Assembly (NCBI RefSeq): GCF_050947335.1
Contig: NC_134989.1
Location: forward strand, 4,271,501 to 4,335,500
Direction: 5' to 3'
DNA length: 64,000 bases
DNA from: Megachile rotundata
Lineage: Eukaryota; Arthropoda; Insecta; Hymenoptera; Megachilidae
How positions within the stretch are numbered: position 1 is the stretch's first letter; every line of letters begins with the position of its first letter. Positions 49,161 through 59,925 of this stretch are shown here, piece after piece. Made by a program: the position numbers and the translations under genes. The notes below the pieces were generated by a model that saw nothing but the letters and a program-made list of their open reading frames with translations, was not told the DNA's origin and did no database searches.

Positions 49161-49849
49161 GAATTTTACAATTTAGTACAATTTAGTAGCAAACATGAAA
49201 CATCTATAATTTAGTACAATTTACAATTTAGTAGTAAACATCGAACATCAATTATCAATTAAACATGGATCTACACATATTAATGTATATTAATTATTTA
49301 CCGTTATAGCTGTCTGTTTGAATATCACAATTCATTGTAATCTCAATTCCTCAGATCGCTGACTAAACATTCATCGAAACACGAAATTCGGCTTAAAGCA
49401 TTATACAAACTTATCTCTGTTCGCGGTTCGTTTAACAAATGAAGTAATCATACATTTCCACCACGTGTAGCGCCATCTCATCCGTAGGTAGCCATATGTT
49501 ATATCCATTTACATCGTTTTTACATCGTTTGTTTGGAACTTCAACAGACAGTGACAAATTTCAATGCAATGCATCTCGAAAAACGAGCAATTTTTTGTTT
49601 TGAAATACTGCGATGACAACTGGTACGCGCGTTTTTTTCGCTGCCTCATTCGTTACTGTTTATTATTAACTTGTCTGTTCCGATAGTCAACGAAACGATT
49701 ACCGTATACCACAGCTTGAATTTAATGAAATAAATAATTTAGGAAGATGGTAGGACAGAATATTCGATATTTTATTTGTGTTTTGTTAACACCCTTGCTA
49801 TTATTAAATTGAGAAGAATATGTTCAAAAGTAAAAATTTTATTAGAAAG
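49161..49849. other. No gene seen; small duplication
   Basis: ACAATTTAGTAGYAAACAT occurs at about 49178 and 49221, making a short local duplication. The rest is AT-rich to moderate, with no frame of interest. Confidence 0.5.
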
Positions 49850-50395
49850 TTTCAGGGTATTGTGATTTAGAAATTTAAAAGATTGGAGATTGGGAATTTG
49901 GGGTTTTAGAAGCTTGGAAATTTGAAAAAATCGAAATTTAGGGGTTGAAGAATTTGAAAACTTGGAAAATTTTCAAAATTGGAAGTTTTAAAGGTTTAAA
50001 GGTATTTAAAGGTTTAGGAATTTAGGAATTTAGGAATTTAGGGATTTAGGGGTTTAAGAATTTAAGGTTTTATGGAGTTTGAGATTTTGGGAATTTGAGA
50101 TTTGGGGATTTAGAGGCTTAAGGATTTGAAAATTTGGGAACCTGAAAATTTAAGGAGTTGAAAATTGGGAGTTTTGAAAATACCGTTTGGAAATTTGGGA
50201 AATTGCAAAACTGGAAGTTTGGAAATTCGCTAATTTCGATACTTGTAAATTTAGAAATTTGAAATTTGGAAATTTGGAAATTTGGAAATTTGGAAATTAA
50301 GAGATTTAGAGATTTGAGAATATAGGAATTTAAAAAATTGCAAAAATAGCGGTTTGGAAATTTAAAACTTGGAAATTCAGACATTTGATTATTAC
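49850..50395. repeat. Degenerate 8-bp tandem repeat, G-type strand
   Basis: Reading in octamers from about 50018 gives GAATTTAG, GAATTTAG, GGATTTAG, GGGTTTAA, GAATTTAA and so on for over 100 bases without losing phase. Near 50262-50300 GAAATTTG repeats four times. This is the clearest display of the 8-bp period. Together with 48240-49160 it makes two opposite-strand blocks within 2 kb. Confidence 0.8.
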
Positions 50396-51174
50396 TAAAA
50401 TATACTATTACACATGATCACAAATCTCCTAGAACCAACTCTAATAAATAATTTGTCTCAATGACCTAAAAATTTGAAGGTCATGTTATACAACTCAACC
50501 AAAATCGTCTCGTAATGAAAAAAAATATTTCAATTGTACCCAGTCGCCATAAAACGTTAATCCACAAAGCTTAATTATTCCACCTATAAAGGAAAGAAGG
50601 GAAATAAAGATAAGGCTTTTACGTAAGAAAAGAAGAGCGAAACACGACATGGATGATGACGTAGGCGGCACCGAAAGCGTCTGTGAACATCGAAAGTTAA
50701 TTACAGCTTACTATCTCAATCGTCGTCGTGCTTCACGACCTTTTCTACCCGCCTCGTATCGTTAAGGGTTTTATGACTTTTTTCATTGTCGCTCTGCGGT
50801 CGAAAGATCCACGGGAAATGAGACGCTCGACGTCTTTGGCGTCTTCACGCTTTCGTCTCCAGACAAATTTAACGGTCATTTTATTGTCGCTTCACGAAGC
50901 AATGTAACGCCTCGAAAGAATCGTTAATTAATTCAGTAGGTAATTTGTTTTAATGAAGATTAAAAGAATGTTGTCGTTTAATTCGTTCTTGTGAACACAG
51001 GACAAGGATGATCTTATTTTATGGAAATAAGATTGGCATTGTCAGTTAATTAAAACAGTGATGATCAGTTCATTCATTTTCATGAAAATAAAGTGTTGGT
51101 CAATTAATTCATTTTTTATAGAAATAAGACAGGGATGGTTAGTTAATTTATTTTTATAAAAGGGATGGCTAATT
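50396..51174. other. Islet at 50640-50900, no gene seen
   Basis: A CpG-containing islet with no sustained frame, followed by AT-rich DNA with repeated GTTAATTAA motifs. Confidence 0.5.
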
Positions 51175-51735
51175 AAGGGATAGCCTTTCAATTGTTTTCT
51201 TTTTATTGACATATTGTCAATTTTATAGGAATTAATTATTAATCCTGTTGGTGTGTTTTGAATTTCTTGTAACATTTTTTGAAAAATTGTATATTTATTA
51301 CTGCTGCAAAAATATAAATATGTTGTGTTTAAATCGTTCAAAATCTTAGAATATAATTATAAGTAATTAACGTTTATCTTAATGGTGAAAATAATATAAT
51401 GAGTAACTTATTGTGATGGAAATTAAAAAGTTGTTAATTGTTTATGGAAGTAGACAGGAATGTCAATTAATTCTGTTTTTACAAAAGGAAGTTAGGGATG
51501 GTTAATTAATGCATTTACAACTATTCGATTTATACTAATATAACATTGTTAGTTTTATAAAAATTGATGGATGACTGTATTAATATTCTTTGAATTATTT
51601 AAACTTGTAAAATTACTGTTGCTGCATAAATATAATTGTTACGTTTAAAAATGTGTAGAATCTTAAAATATAAATTTAATTAATTAATGCTTAGTTTGCC
51701 GATAACACAATAATAACATAATACGTAAATAAAAA
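51175..51735. repeat. Diverged direct duplication, about 310-bp unit
   Basis: ATTACTGCTGCAAAAATATAA (from about 51298) is matched by ATTACTGTTGCTGCATAAATA (from about 51613). The following AATCTTARAATATAA and AATTAAYG landmarks keep the same order. Copies are heavily diverged. Confidence 0.55.
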
Positions 51736-52142
51736 GCAAAAAACTGTCAATTATCATAATAAAACAAGGTTAGTTATTTCATTTTAAATTAGTAGATTTT
51801 TATTAGCATTATATTATTAGTTTTGTAACAATTATCTATTGTCCATGTCAGAATCCTTTTAATTACTTGTAATATACATTAGAGATCAATTGCAATATGA
51901 ACCTTTAATGTCTACACATAATCTCTATATAATAATAAAGCCAAGAAGTTGTTTGGCTGCGGCGAACGTGGTGAGATCCCCTTCCTGACTTTTGTTTACC
52001 TTTTGTTTTAGTAGATTCTTCCGCTTCACCACAACAACAATAACAATATTAACAAACAACAACATAATAATACTTTCACCACCACACACATTTTTATAAT
52101 ATTCCTCCAAATCCAATATTATTATTTAATGAAACGCATTTA
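51736..52142. other. AT-rich sequence, nothing identified
   Basis: Contains a CAACAACAATAACAA-like low-complexity patch near 52030-52070. A 63-codon frame at 51925-52116 (-) is unconvincing. Confidence 0.5.
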
Positions 52143-53068
52143 CAGTCTGTAACACAAGAGCGTGGACGCAATATTTCTGGAAAAAAAACCTTTTTTTACG
52201 AAAAACTGTATGTAAACTAAAAGTATATGTAAGAAACTAATACGCTCTTACTTAGTAGTGGGTCCAGTCTCCCCCATTTGCGATTATAGCTTCGCAACGT
52301 CTCGGCATGCTTTCGACTAATTTTTCTGCATACGAAACAGGCAGCGACCTCCATATTTTTCTAATTCGGTCCACTAATGCTTTCAAAGTTATACTGCGGC
52401 TACCTTGAAGCTTCTGCTTCATAATAGCCCAAACATTTTCGATTGGGTTTGCATCAGGGGACTGAGAAGGCCAAGGCAGCACCATGATGTTGTTTTTCGC
52501 CTTCCATTCGGTACACACCCGGCTCCGATGTTTTGGATCGTTGTCTTCTTGCAGAAGCCATCTATCACCAGATTGTTTAAACTACCGTTTTGTTGATGGC
52601 AATAGCCCTCTCTGGTATAATTTTGTCATTCTTTGTGCGTTTAAATTACCTGTAAAAACACACAATGTCCCCAAACCACGTGCATTGAAACATCCCCACA
52701 CGTGCACCTTTAATGAGTGTTTTACAGTTCTTTGGATTACGGGATTACCACGAATTGACCAGGCATACTTGATAGGAGACCAAGCCCAAAAGGAACATTC
52801 ATGCGATTTATGCAGATATTTAGCTGCACTTCGAACGCTCATTTTTGGTCCTTTCGGATGCGAACAGAGAAAGACCGCTTCAAACCGTTTTGCATACGCT
52901 GCACTCATATTACAAACGTCTCTATTTCTCAGCGATACGAACGAAACTAAAAGATTTGTGACAATTGCGTATTAGGAAAGACAATGAATGTTCACATTAT
53001 AACGGTCGTCATTTTGTTTTGTATAAACATTCGAAGATATTGCGTCCACGCTCTTATGTTACAAACTG
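52143..53068 (-). mobile_element. Tc1-like transposon, internally deleted
   Basis: The two ends are 32-bp inverted repeats (52143-52174 and 53037-53068) with only two mismatches, beginning CAGTYTGTAAC and containing GAGCGTGGACGCAATAT. They are flanked by TA on both sides (52141-52142 and 53069-53070). The 926-bp length and the transposase relic show an internally deleted member of a Tc1-like family. The element reads on the minus strand. Confidence 0.9.
52252..52908 (-). pseudogene. Tc1-like DD34E transposase, internally deleted
   Basis: A single frame runs from Met at 52908 to the stop at 52252, about 218 residues against the roughly 340 usual for the family, with one in-frame amber stop at 52582-52584. 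The N-terminus (MSAAYAKRFEAV) leads into a helix-turn-helix region, which jumps abruptly to the central strand motif VKHSLKVHVWGCF. The segment that should carry the first catalytic Asp is missing. The second Asp is in LLQEDNDPKH and the Glu in SPDANPIENVW, with exactly 34 residues between them. The C-terminus ends GGDWTHY. It cannot be catalytic without the first Asp. Confidence 0.9.
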
Positions 53069-53168
53069 TAATTTAATCATAATGAGTAATTTAAAAACAG
53101 AGTCTTTTTAAACCTAATCGTCGTTGACTTCGGTCAACGACTAACTGGCCTACTAGTGTCTGAATAAT

Positions 53169-53571
53169 ATAAAATAATTTTAAGAAAAAAAATACGCCGA
53201 CTTCGAAATGCACTAAAAAGTATAAAATAATTTCTATTTCCTAATGAAGTAATTTCTATTTCATTCAATCATACAATTACGTAACAGATATGAATGAAAC
53301 CTATTTACTCGTTAGGTAGCATATTAAATGCATTTCAACCTTTTCGGAGGCGGCGCAAAATTAAGAATACCTCAGTATTTTCGCCTCCGAAAAGGTTGAA
53401 ATGCATTTAATATGCTACCTAACGAGTAAGTAGGTTTCATTCATATCTGTTACGTAATTGTATGATTGAATGAAATAGAAATTACTTCATTAGGAAATAG
53501 AAATTATTTTATACTTTTTAGTGCATTTCGAAGTCGGCGTATTTTTTTTCTTAAAATTATTTTGTTTCACG
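53169..53571. repeat. Long palindrome in copy B
   Basis: The arms are reverse complements and meet near 53360-53378, where GAATACCTCAGTATTTTCG replaces the loop of copy A. The outer ends show ATAAAATAATTTTAAG and its inverse. It matches the copy A palindrome closely. Confidence 0.9.
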
Positions 53572-53746
53572 CTTTTTAGTGGAATGGGGAGAATTGTATA
53601 GGATACTGTGAGACATTTCTTACATAACAATACCAAAGAATAGGATTTTGCAATAACAATAGTTATTATACATGTATACTGATTTTCGGCTGACAAGACG
53701 TGTTTGTAGAAATAGTAGAAAATCGGCGACTGCATGTTGACTCATA

Positions 53747-54643
53747 CGAGGTGTGACACAAAAGTAACGAGACTAGGTCTGTAGCTTGAAAAAACAATGG
53801 AATTGGCAGCAATTGTTTTTTGTGGCATCATCCTATATACCTCCTCTATCCATGTTGCCAATTTCGATTGAATCGGTCATACCATTTGGAAGTATTGCGT
53901 TATTTAGTGAACATGTGCAACTGCGTTCTGCCGGAAAAATGTCTAACGTAAAAATCGAACAGCATATAAACATCAAGATTTTTGTAAAATTTGTTGAAAT
54001 CTTTTGTAACATGTGATGAGATTTGGATTTTTACCTATGACCCAGAATGTAAGCGCCAGTCAATGGAGTAGAAGTCTCCAGGATTCCCAAAACCCAAAAA
54101 GGCACGCATGTCAAAATCAAAATTCCACATTAATGGAATTGTAATGATTGAGTGGTTTCCCAGTGGTCAGACTGTTAACCAACACTATTACATTAAAGTC
54201 CTAAAAAGATTTAGTAAAAAAATTCGGAAAGAAAGACCACAGTTATGAAGCGATGGATGGTCGTTGCACCAGGACAATGCATCCGCTCATACGGCACTGT
54301 CTGCCAAGTAGTTTCTGACCAGTAAAAATATTACTGTGATGGAGCATCCACCTTATTCACCTGATTTTGCTCCATGCGACTTTTTTCTATTTCCTAAAGT
54401 TAAATTTTGCTTAATAGGAACCCATTTCACCTCAGTTAAAGAGGTTCAGGCAGAAACGGAGAATCTCCTAAAGGGACTTCCAAAAACCTCGTTCCAAAAT
54501 TGTTACCAGCAATGGCAGCACCAAATGCAAAAGTGTGTGAATTCTGAAGGGGACTACTTTGAAGGTGATAATGTCACGGAGAACTGATTCTGCAGGTACA
54601 ATGATTTATTGGACTTATCTCGTTACTTTTGTGTCACACCTCG
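53747..54643 (+). mobile_element. Mariner element nested in copy B
   Basis: Inverted repeats of 26 bp match perfectly at 53747-53772 and 54618-54643 (starting CGAGGTGTGACACAAAAG), flanked by TA at 53745-53746 and 54644-54645. The host element copy A shows the same site with one TA (40078-40079), giving a direct empty-site comparison. At 897 bp it is shorter than the roughly 1.3 kb of full mariners because of an internal deletion. Confidence 0.92.
53939..54587 (+). pseudogene. Mariner DD34D transposase relic
   Basis: It starts MSNVKIEQHINIK at 53939. After about 22 residues the frame shifts at a deletion junction near 54006 to CDEIWIFTYDPE, which holds the first catalytic Asp. It goes on through PKKARMSKSK and the GQTVNQHYY motif, then LHQDNASAHT with the second Asp, and HPPYSPDFAPCDFFLF with the third Asp 34 residues later. 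The YFEGD motif lies near the C-terminus and the stop is at 54585-54587. In-frame stops occur at three places before 54336. About a third of the protein, mainly the DNA-binding domain, is deleted, so it is inactive. All three catalytic Asp codons remain. Confidence 0.9.
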
Positions 54644-55202
54644 TACACCACCAGAGACACGAAGGCGTACGCAGAATTCGATATATTAGTAACAATAGTT
54701 TTTCGCTAGTAACTCAAAAACTAAAGCTTCCCCTTAATTGCGGATAAGGAAAAAGTTGTTCAGAATCGTGCCCCTGATAACATATTAAAACGACATTAAA
54801 ATCGTCCAAAGTTGATTTCAAAAATTTTCAACAATTTTTCACTAATATCTCGAAAACTAAAGCTTTCTGCGAAATTTGTATATGAACAAAATTGTTCAGA
54901 ATCATGTCCGTGATAAGATATTAAAAGCGCACTAAAATCGAGAAAACTTTATTTCAAAAGTTGCCGGTTTTTTTGCAATAACAATACTTTGCAATTAAAA
55001 AATGAAAAATTTTTTGACAATGGTACCAATGGGGAGTCAGAACCTACCAGATGCAAAAGGTTTCATTCCGATCGGTGCATCCAGCTAGGCGTAATCGGCG
55101 GGCACACATAGAAAATAATAATAATAATAATAAAAAAAAAAAAAAAAAAAATATATACTGATCGAATTGAGTAACCTCCTCCTTTTTCGAAGTCGGTTAA
55201 AA

Positions 55203-57023
55203 ATAAGAAATACGTATATGATACATAAAAATATAGAAATTTATAAGAAATATATGAGGGAACGCGAACATGGATGAACGTGTGAGTGAGAGAGTGCGAA
55301 AGAGTATACGTGGAAATATGTGAGAGAGAGAGAGTACGAACGACTGCGGGTGAGTACGTGTGTGTGTGTGCAAAAGAATGCGTGAAAATGACAAAAGAAG
55401 TGTGCATGACCGAAAGGCAATCGACAACAAGATTAGACATGTTTCGGACGCGTTCCTGTGCAGATGTATTACGCAATTCCTTCTTGATTCATTGTTCATT
55501 ATACTAAATTCATTATTCTTTATATTAAATTAATTATTTGCTAAAAGCCGAGTCATTTTTCAATTAGACCATCCCTCCGATCCATTCCTACATATATATA
55601 ACGTATTCATATAATATACCTAATACGTAAATAAGTAAAATGTGAACGTCACTGTTTAATACGCAAAGAAAGTGTCAGATCACCGACATTTTGTTTTGAC
55701 TAGCGCGATCTTGAAATGGCGCCGTGTTCCCAAACGTTCTGAATTGAAAACAAAATTCAGACAACAGGAATTCCGGTGACACCGTTACGGATGATAGGAT
55801 GGATCGTTATGATTGTCACAGTTGCACAGATATAATGAATGTCACACTTTCGACCATGATACGTTTGAACGCCATGATTCTTTGGCCGGTTGCCAGGGTG
55901 AGAATTAAATCTGAACAGGGGAAAACCAGCCCTGGATTTTCGCGTTTAAACGCTTTGCTTGTATTTACGTGCACACCGATTTCGTTTAATCTTCTTTACC
56001 CCGTTATATCGAACGAATGTATGCGTTTTTCGTTAAAAATGCAGCCGTAGCTTTTCAAATATTTACGTAATTACAAAGACTATAATTTCCTGGAAACATT
56101 TTTCGATGCTTCGCCACTGTTTTATTTTTATATTTCGTTAAAGTGCGTTTGCGAAACTTTATAAACTGTTACATGCTCGGTTGAATATAAATTTTTCAAT
56201 CTTCCCTTCATCGTCCGTAACAATTTTCAGCGCATTCCTATTTTTTCAACCGATTTGTTACAATAACGATTTGTATGCAGCAGATTTTTAAACATCAAGC
56301 TTTTACTGTGAAATTTTTATCTGCACGTTTACTGGTGCATTGTACTATGAAGATAGCAGAATATTGTTTCAAAGTCTGAAACTGAACGTTGTAATCGCAA
56401 CAATGAATTCTAAAATTGAAAACTTATTTATAAAGTTGCAAATTAATTTATGGAAGTTCAAAGTAGAGTTGTGAAAAAGGAAAAGTTTATTTTCACCAGT
56501 AGAGGCGTAGTAATTAATGTAAGATAATTAATAATTGCTTATCTTTGAAACGTTAATTACAGGTGCAAATTGTGGGAAAATTCGTTTGCTAAAAATGCAT
56601 GATTCACATGAAATTCGTTTTACACTTCGTTGGAAGCAAGCAAGGTCAGGCATCTCGTGCATGAAGTTACCCATGCAAACTGTTAATTAGAGGGTCAACA
56701 TATATACATATACAATTTATTAACTAACTATGGCGCGTTCTATTCTAATTACCGTTACAAGCGATATTTCGGTACTGTGAATTTCGGCATAAATTCAAGT
56801 AAATTCCTAGTCGATTACCGCGAGCGTTATTAATTAAACTGGCATAGCGTTCCATGTATTTGCTGGTTCAATCGTAAAGCGATTGGTCGAAGAACAGGGC
56901 AACAATGCTCACCGATTCATTATAAATGTAATTCATTCGATGTTAATTCGCATAATCTGCCGTTGACACAATGCCCTGGTTACCTAACCATTGAATCTAC
57001 AATTGATTAATGTTAAAGAATTG
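55203..57023. other. Islets and AT-rich sequence, no gene assigned
   Basis: 55260-55400 is GA/GT-rich low complexity (AGAGAGAGA and TGTGTGTG runs) that opens frames on both strands (55063-55476 -, 55286-55507 +). 55640-56050 is a GC-richer islet with an 83-codon frame (55799-56050 +). The remainder is AT-rich with scattered CpG. No family was recognised. Confidence 0.45.
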
Positions 57024-57160
57024 TTCGCGATGACAATTTATCGAGCGTGTAATTATCGAGATCGTACATTCTATAGAAATTTCGAATTTCGAAGTCAGGG
57101 AAATTTTAAATTTTAATTATGTGCGATGACAATTTATCGAGCATTTAATTATCGAGAGAG
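57024..57160. repeat. Direct repeat pair, 96 bp apart
   Basis: GCGATGACAATTTATCGAGC starts at 57027 and 57123, and in both copies TAATTATCGAGA follows. Confidence 0.7.
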
Positions 57161-57179
57161 ATCAAACGTTACATTTGTA

Positions 57180-57560
57180 AGTTTACAAGCCTTCAAGTTT
57201 TTAAATTTTCTAGTTTATGAATTTGGAAATTATGTAATAACAAATTTTCTAATTTAGCACTGTAGGGATGTGGATTCGGTTTTCATTTTGTTCTGTGGTA
57301 GCCAATTTTGCTAAATGGTCAACTTCATCATTGCCCTTAATGTCATGTGTGTGAGGGGATCCAAATAAACTCTATAGAGCTGTCGTTAGAGGTATTTTGT
57401 TTAAATTTAAAGTATTTTTTTCGAATTTCCAGAATGTAAGGATTCAAATTTTTGAATTCATGAAGTTGAAAATTTCAAATTTTGTGATTTAAGAATTTAA
57501 AAATTTCAAATTTACAAGTATATAAATTTAGAAATTTCAATTCTTCATTACTCTAAAATA
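57180..57560. repeat. Degenerate 8-bp repeat block interrupted by a retroelement relic
   Basis: AAGTTTTT, AAATTTTC and AATTTGGA-like units at 57180-57245 and again at 57420-57560 surround the RNase H relic. Confidence 0.5.
57261..57389 (-). pseudogene. RNase H domain relic of a non-LTR retrotransposon
   Basis: The minus strand reads SSIEFIWIPSH (to about 57349). After a one-base shift it reads HDIKGNDEVDHLAKLATT and ends near 57261. The pattern W-[IV]-P-S-H, then G-N, then E-x-D-x-L-A-K is the C-terminal part of RNase H domains found at the end of ORF2 in Jockey/R1-type non-LTR retrotransposons; the Asp in EVDHLAK is the expected active-site residue. Only about 43 codons survive. No reverse transcriptase or poly(A) tail was seen nearby. 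Confidence 0.75.
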
Positions 57561-59240
57561 TTATTTAAAATTTTCTTACCTTTTCTTTGCAAGCATTAGC
57601 TTACATTATATTAAAGTCGGAAATTAATCCTTAGTACGCTCCACTAAATTAAATATATTAAATATGTACATCGTTTTAAAATTCACTCACAATCTTTATC
57701 ATAATTTTATTATATAATATAAACATCTACAATAAAAAATTCCTGTCAACTTCTTTTACAAGCAGTAAAAATTAAATTTGGTTCTAACGCTAACATCCAT
57801 CTTGGAGCTTTGAATGCCATAACCAGCAACAGATTCCCCATATTTTCTACAGAATATTACGGAGGATCGCGGGATTCGCAACTTTTTCGATCTAACCGGA
57901 AACGCAAGTTTTCGCAGGACGAAGTTATCCTGCGAAGCACTTAATGCAACGCGGAAATATTCAAGGGGTAAAAATTCGATGGCATTTCCCTTTGCTTAGA
58001 TTCCATCTCCATGGTGATTCTGGCTACTAGCCAAAGAGTCTCAACACAAGAGGGTACTGAAAAAAACTTACTTTTTTATATTTGGTTGATTTCCTGATCC
58101 AAGCAACGTGTCTGACTATTTTTAATGTTACTAGTAGACACGTTTATAAATTCCGTCTACTGTATCCAGAAATTTTTTTATATTTTGTAATAATTGACAG
58201 TATTGTTTTTTATTTTATAACTAAACAGTTCTGTCTTTTATTTCATAACTGACAATTTAATTATTATTTTGTATAATGAAATATATAATTGTGTAATGAA
58301 ATTCTGTGGAAACTTTGAATTCGAAATTATACTCTGTTAATTGTGTATTTTACATATTCATTTGTTGGTTCTGTTTAATTAGCCTGTATTCTGTTAATTA
58401 TTTATTTGATGTATTCGTGCGATTGTTGATTTTGTTTCAATTAGTTTATATTACATTAATTACGTATTGCATTCGTCGATGTACTTGTTGAGTCTATTTT
58501 AGTTAGTTTATATTCTGCTAATTATCTATTTTATATATTCTGTAATTACATTTAGTTTTTAAACACATCTATGTCATTTACTGTAATATTGAATTTGTAA
58601 CGTTACTTTATACATTTACATTGTAACATTAACAGACAAATATTTGTAAACTAATTACTAAACAACTAAACTACAAGCTAATTATAATATATGAGTTATT
58701 AGTCATAATTAATATTGGTATTAATTACTATCAGTAACAATATACAATGGACCTCTCATAACGCAATTTCCCATAACACAGTAAGAAAAGTACGATTTGT
58801 AATTATAGCACTGCGAATGACCTCGTATTATATGCAAGTTAACATTTTTACATAAATTTTTTTTGCTTAGAAAAACAAATATGTATATACACTTTCTGTG
58901 CAATGAACAGTGAAGCTGACAAGTTAAAAAAGTAACGGTCTATAAAAAAAATAATAGGACCTACACATTTGAAGATAATAACAGAAAGTATTTAATATTT
59001 ATTTCCAGTCTAGTTACAATTAATTATAGGCGTAACAATTTTAATCCCGTAAAGATGTTAAAATATTGTCAAATTCGAAATCAACGTGGTCGAAAACCCC
59101 CTGACACCCATTTTCAGCCGTCTAAATGCGTTTTTTAAATTTCAGATCAAACACTTGATGCAGAACAATCACGTTATAGCCCTGGATTAATAAGATCAAT
59201 TATATTGATTTTCTCAAAATGGTAAAATTCAAGCGTAAAC
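57561..59240. other. Islet at 57790-58030, otherwise AT-rich
   Basis: No sustained coding frame. 58300-58600 contains loosely repeated TATTCTGTTAATTAT-type units (about 60-65 bp apart at 58327, 58388, 58450 and 58511), possibly a decayed tandem repeat. Confidence 0.45.
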
Positions 59241-59925
59241 ACTATTTCCACCAGGAGGTACAAAAAGACACCTTTCAAATTTTAATTTAAAATGATTTTC
59301 TAAGTTGAGTCATTTCTTCACAGTTAATTTTTTGGCTTTTCATACAATAGTTACTAAATTAATTCTAGATCTAAAAATGTATATATGGTATACTTATTTC
59401 TACCACGAGGTGTTTTTTGACACCTTAAGGATTTCATGACAGTGTCTAATTTTAAACCATTTTACATATAAATATCAACACCAGTTTGCAGCATCATTGA
59501 ACTATAATCAGATTAGAGAATCCCGATTTCAGTTGTAATGGAAAATACAGGAGTTGCGGCATAACTTTGATATTCGCTTATTTTCCGCCATGTTGCATTT
59601 TAGTCTACACCGCTATATTTACAGTTTGTAGAATTAAGCTAGAATGTACAACCTGATTCTGTTAGAAAAACATATCAATATATCAATAAATACATTCCTC
59701 GCATTTAACTGATAATTTAACTGATAATCAGTATACTACTTATGTTTATTATAATATAGTATATTTAACTGATAATAAGTATACTAATGCATTAATCTGA
59801 TAATTTGAAATCCCAATAGTTTTGACAATTATTTGCCTTCATACGAAAAGGTGTCAAAAGACGCCTTTTGCTCAAAATAGGTATATACAAAATCGTGACA
59901 GAAATAGTGTTAAGCGTTACATACA
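59241..59925. repeat. Region with three copies of an AGGTGTC-type dyad and weak inverted ends
   Basis: AGGTACAAAAAGACACCT (59256-59273), AGGTGTTTTTTGACACCT (59408-59425) and AAGGTGTCAAAAGACGCCTT (59848-59867) are imperfect or perfect dyads around an A/T spacer. ACACTATTTC near 59239 and GAAATAGTGT near 59901 are inverted. This may be a non-autonomous mobile element or a cluster of protein-binding sites. Confidence 0.4.

Larger units (their letters stand above)
53169..55202 (-). mobile_element. Composite foldback element, copy B, with nested mariner
   Basis: Same family as 39553-40565 but inverted. The palindrome is on the left (53169-53571) and the TTAACCGACTTCGAAAAAGG end on the right (near 55202). 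The mariner at 53747-54643 splits it. Without that insertion the element is about 1.13 kb. It also has an expanded (AAT)n and poly(A) run at 55112-55150 where copy A has a short T-run. Confidence 0.8.

Noticed and set aside
52484..52975. 163-codon plus-strand frame
   Set aside because: It is the antisense shadow of the Tc1-like transposase relic that reads on the minus strand.
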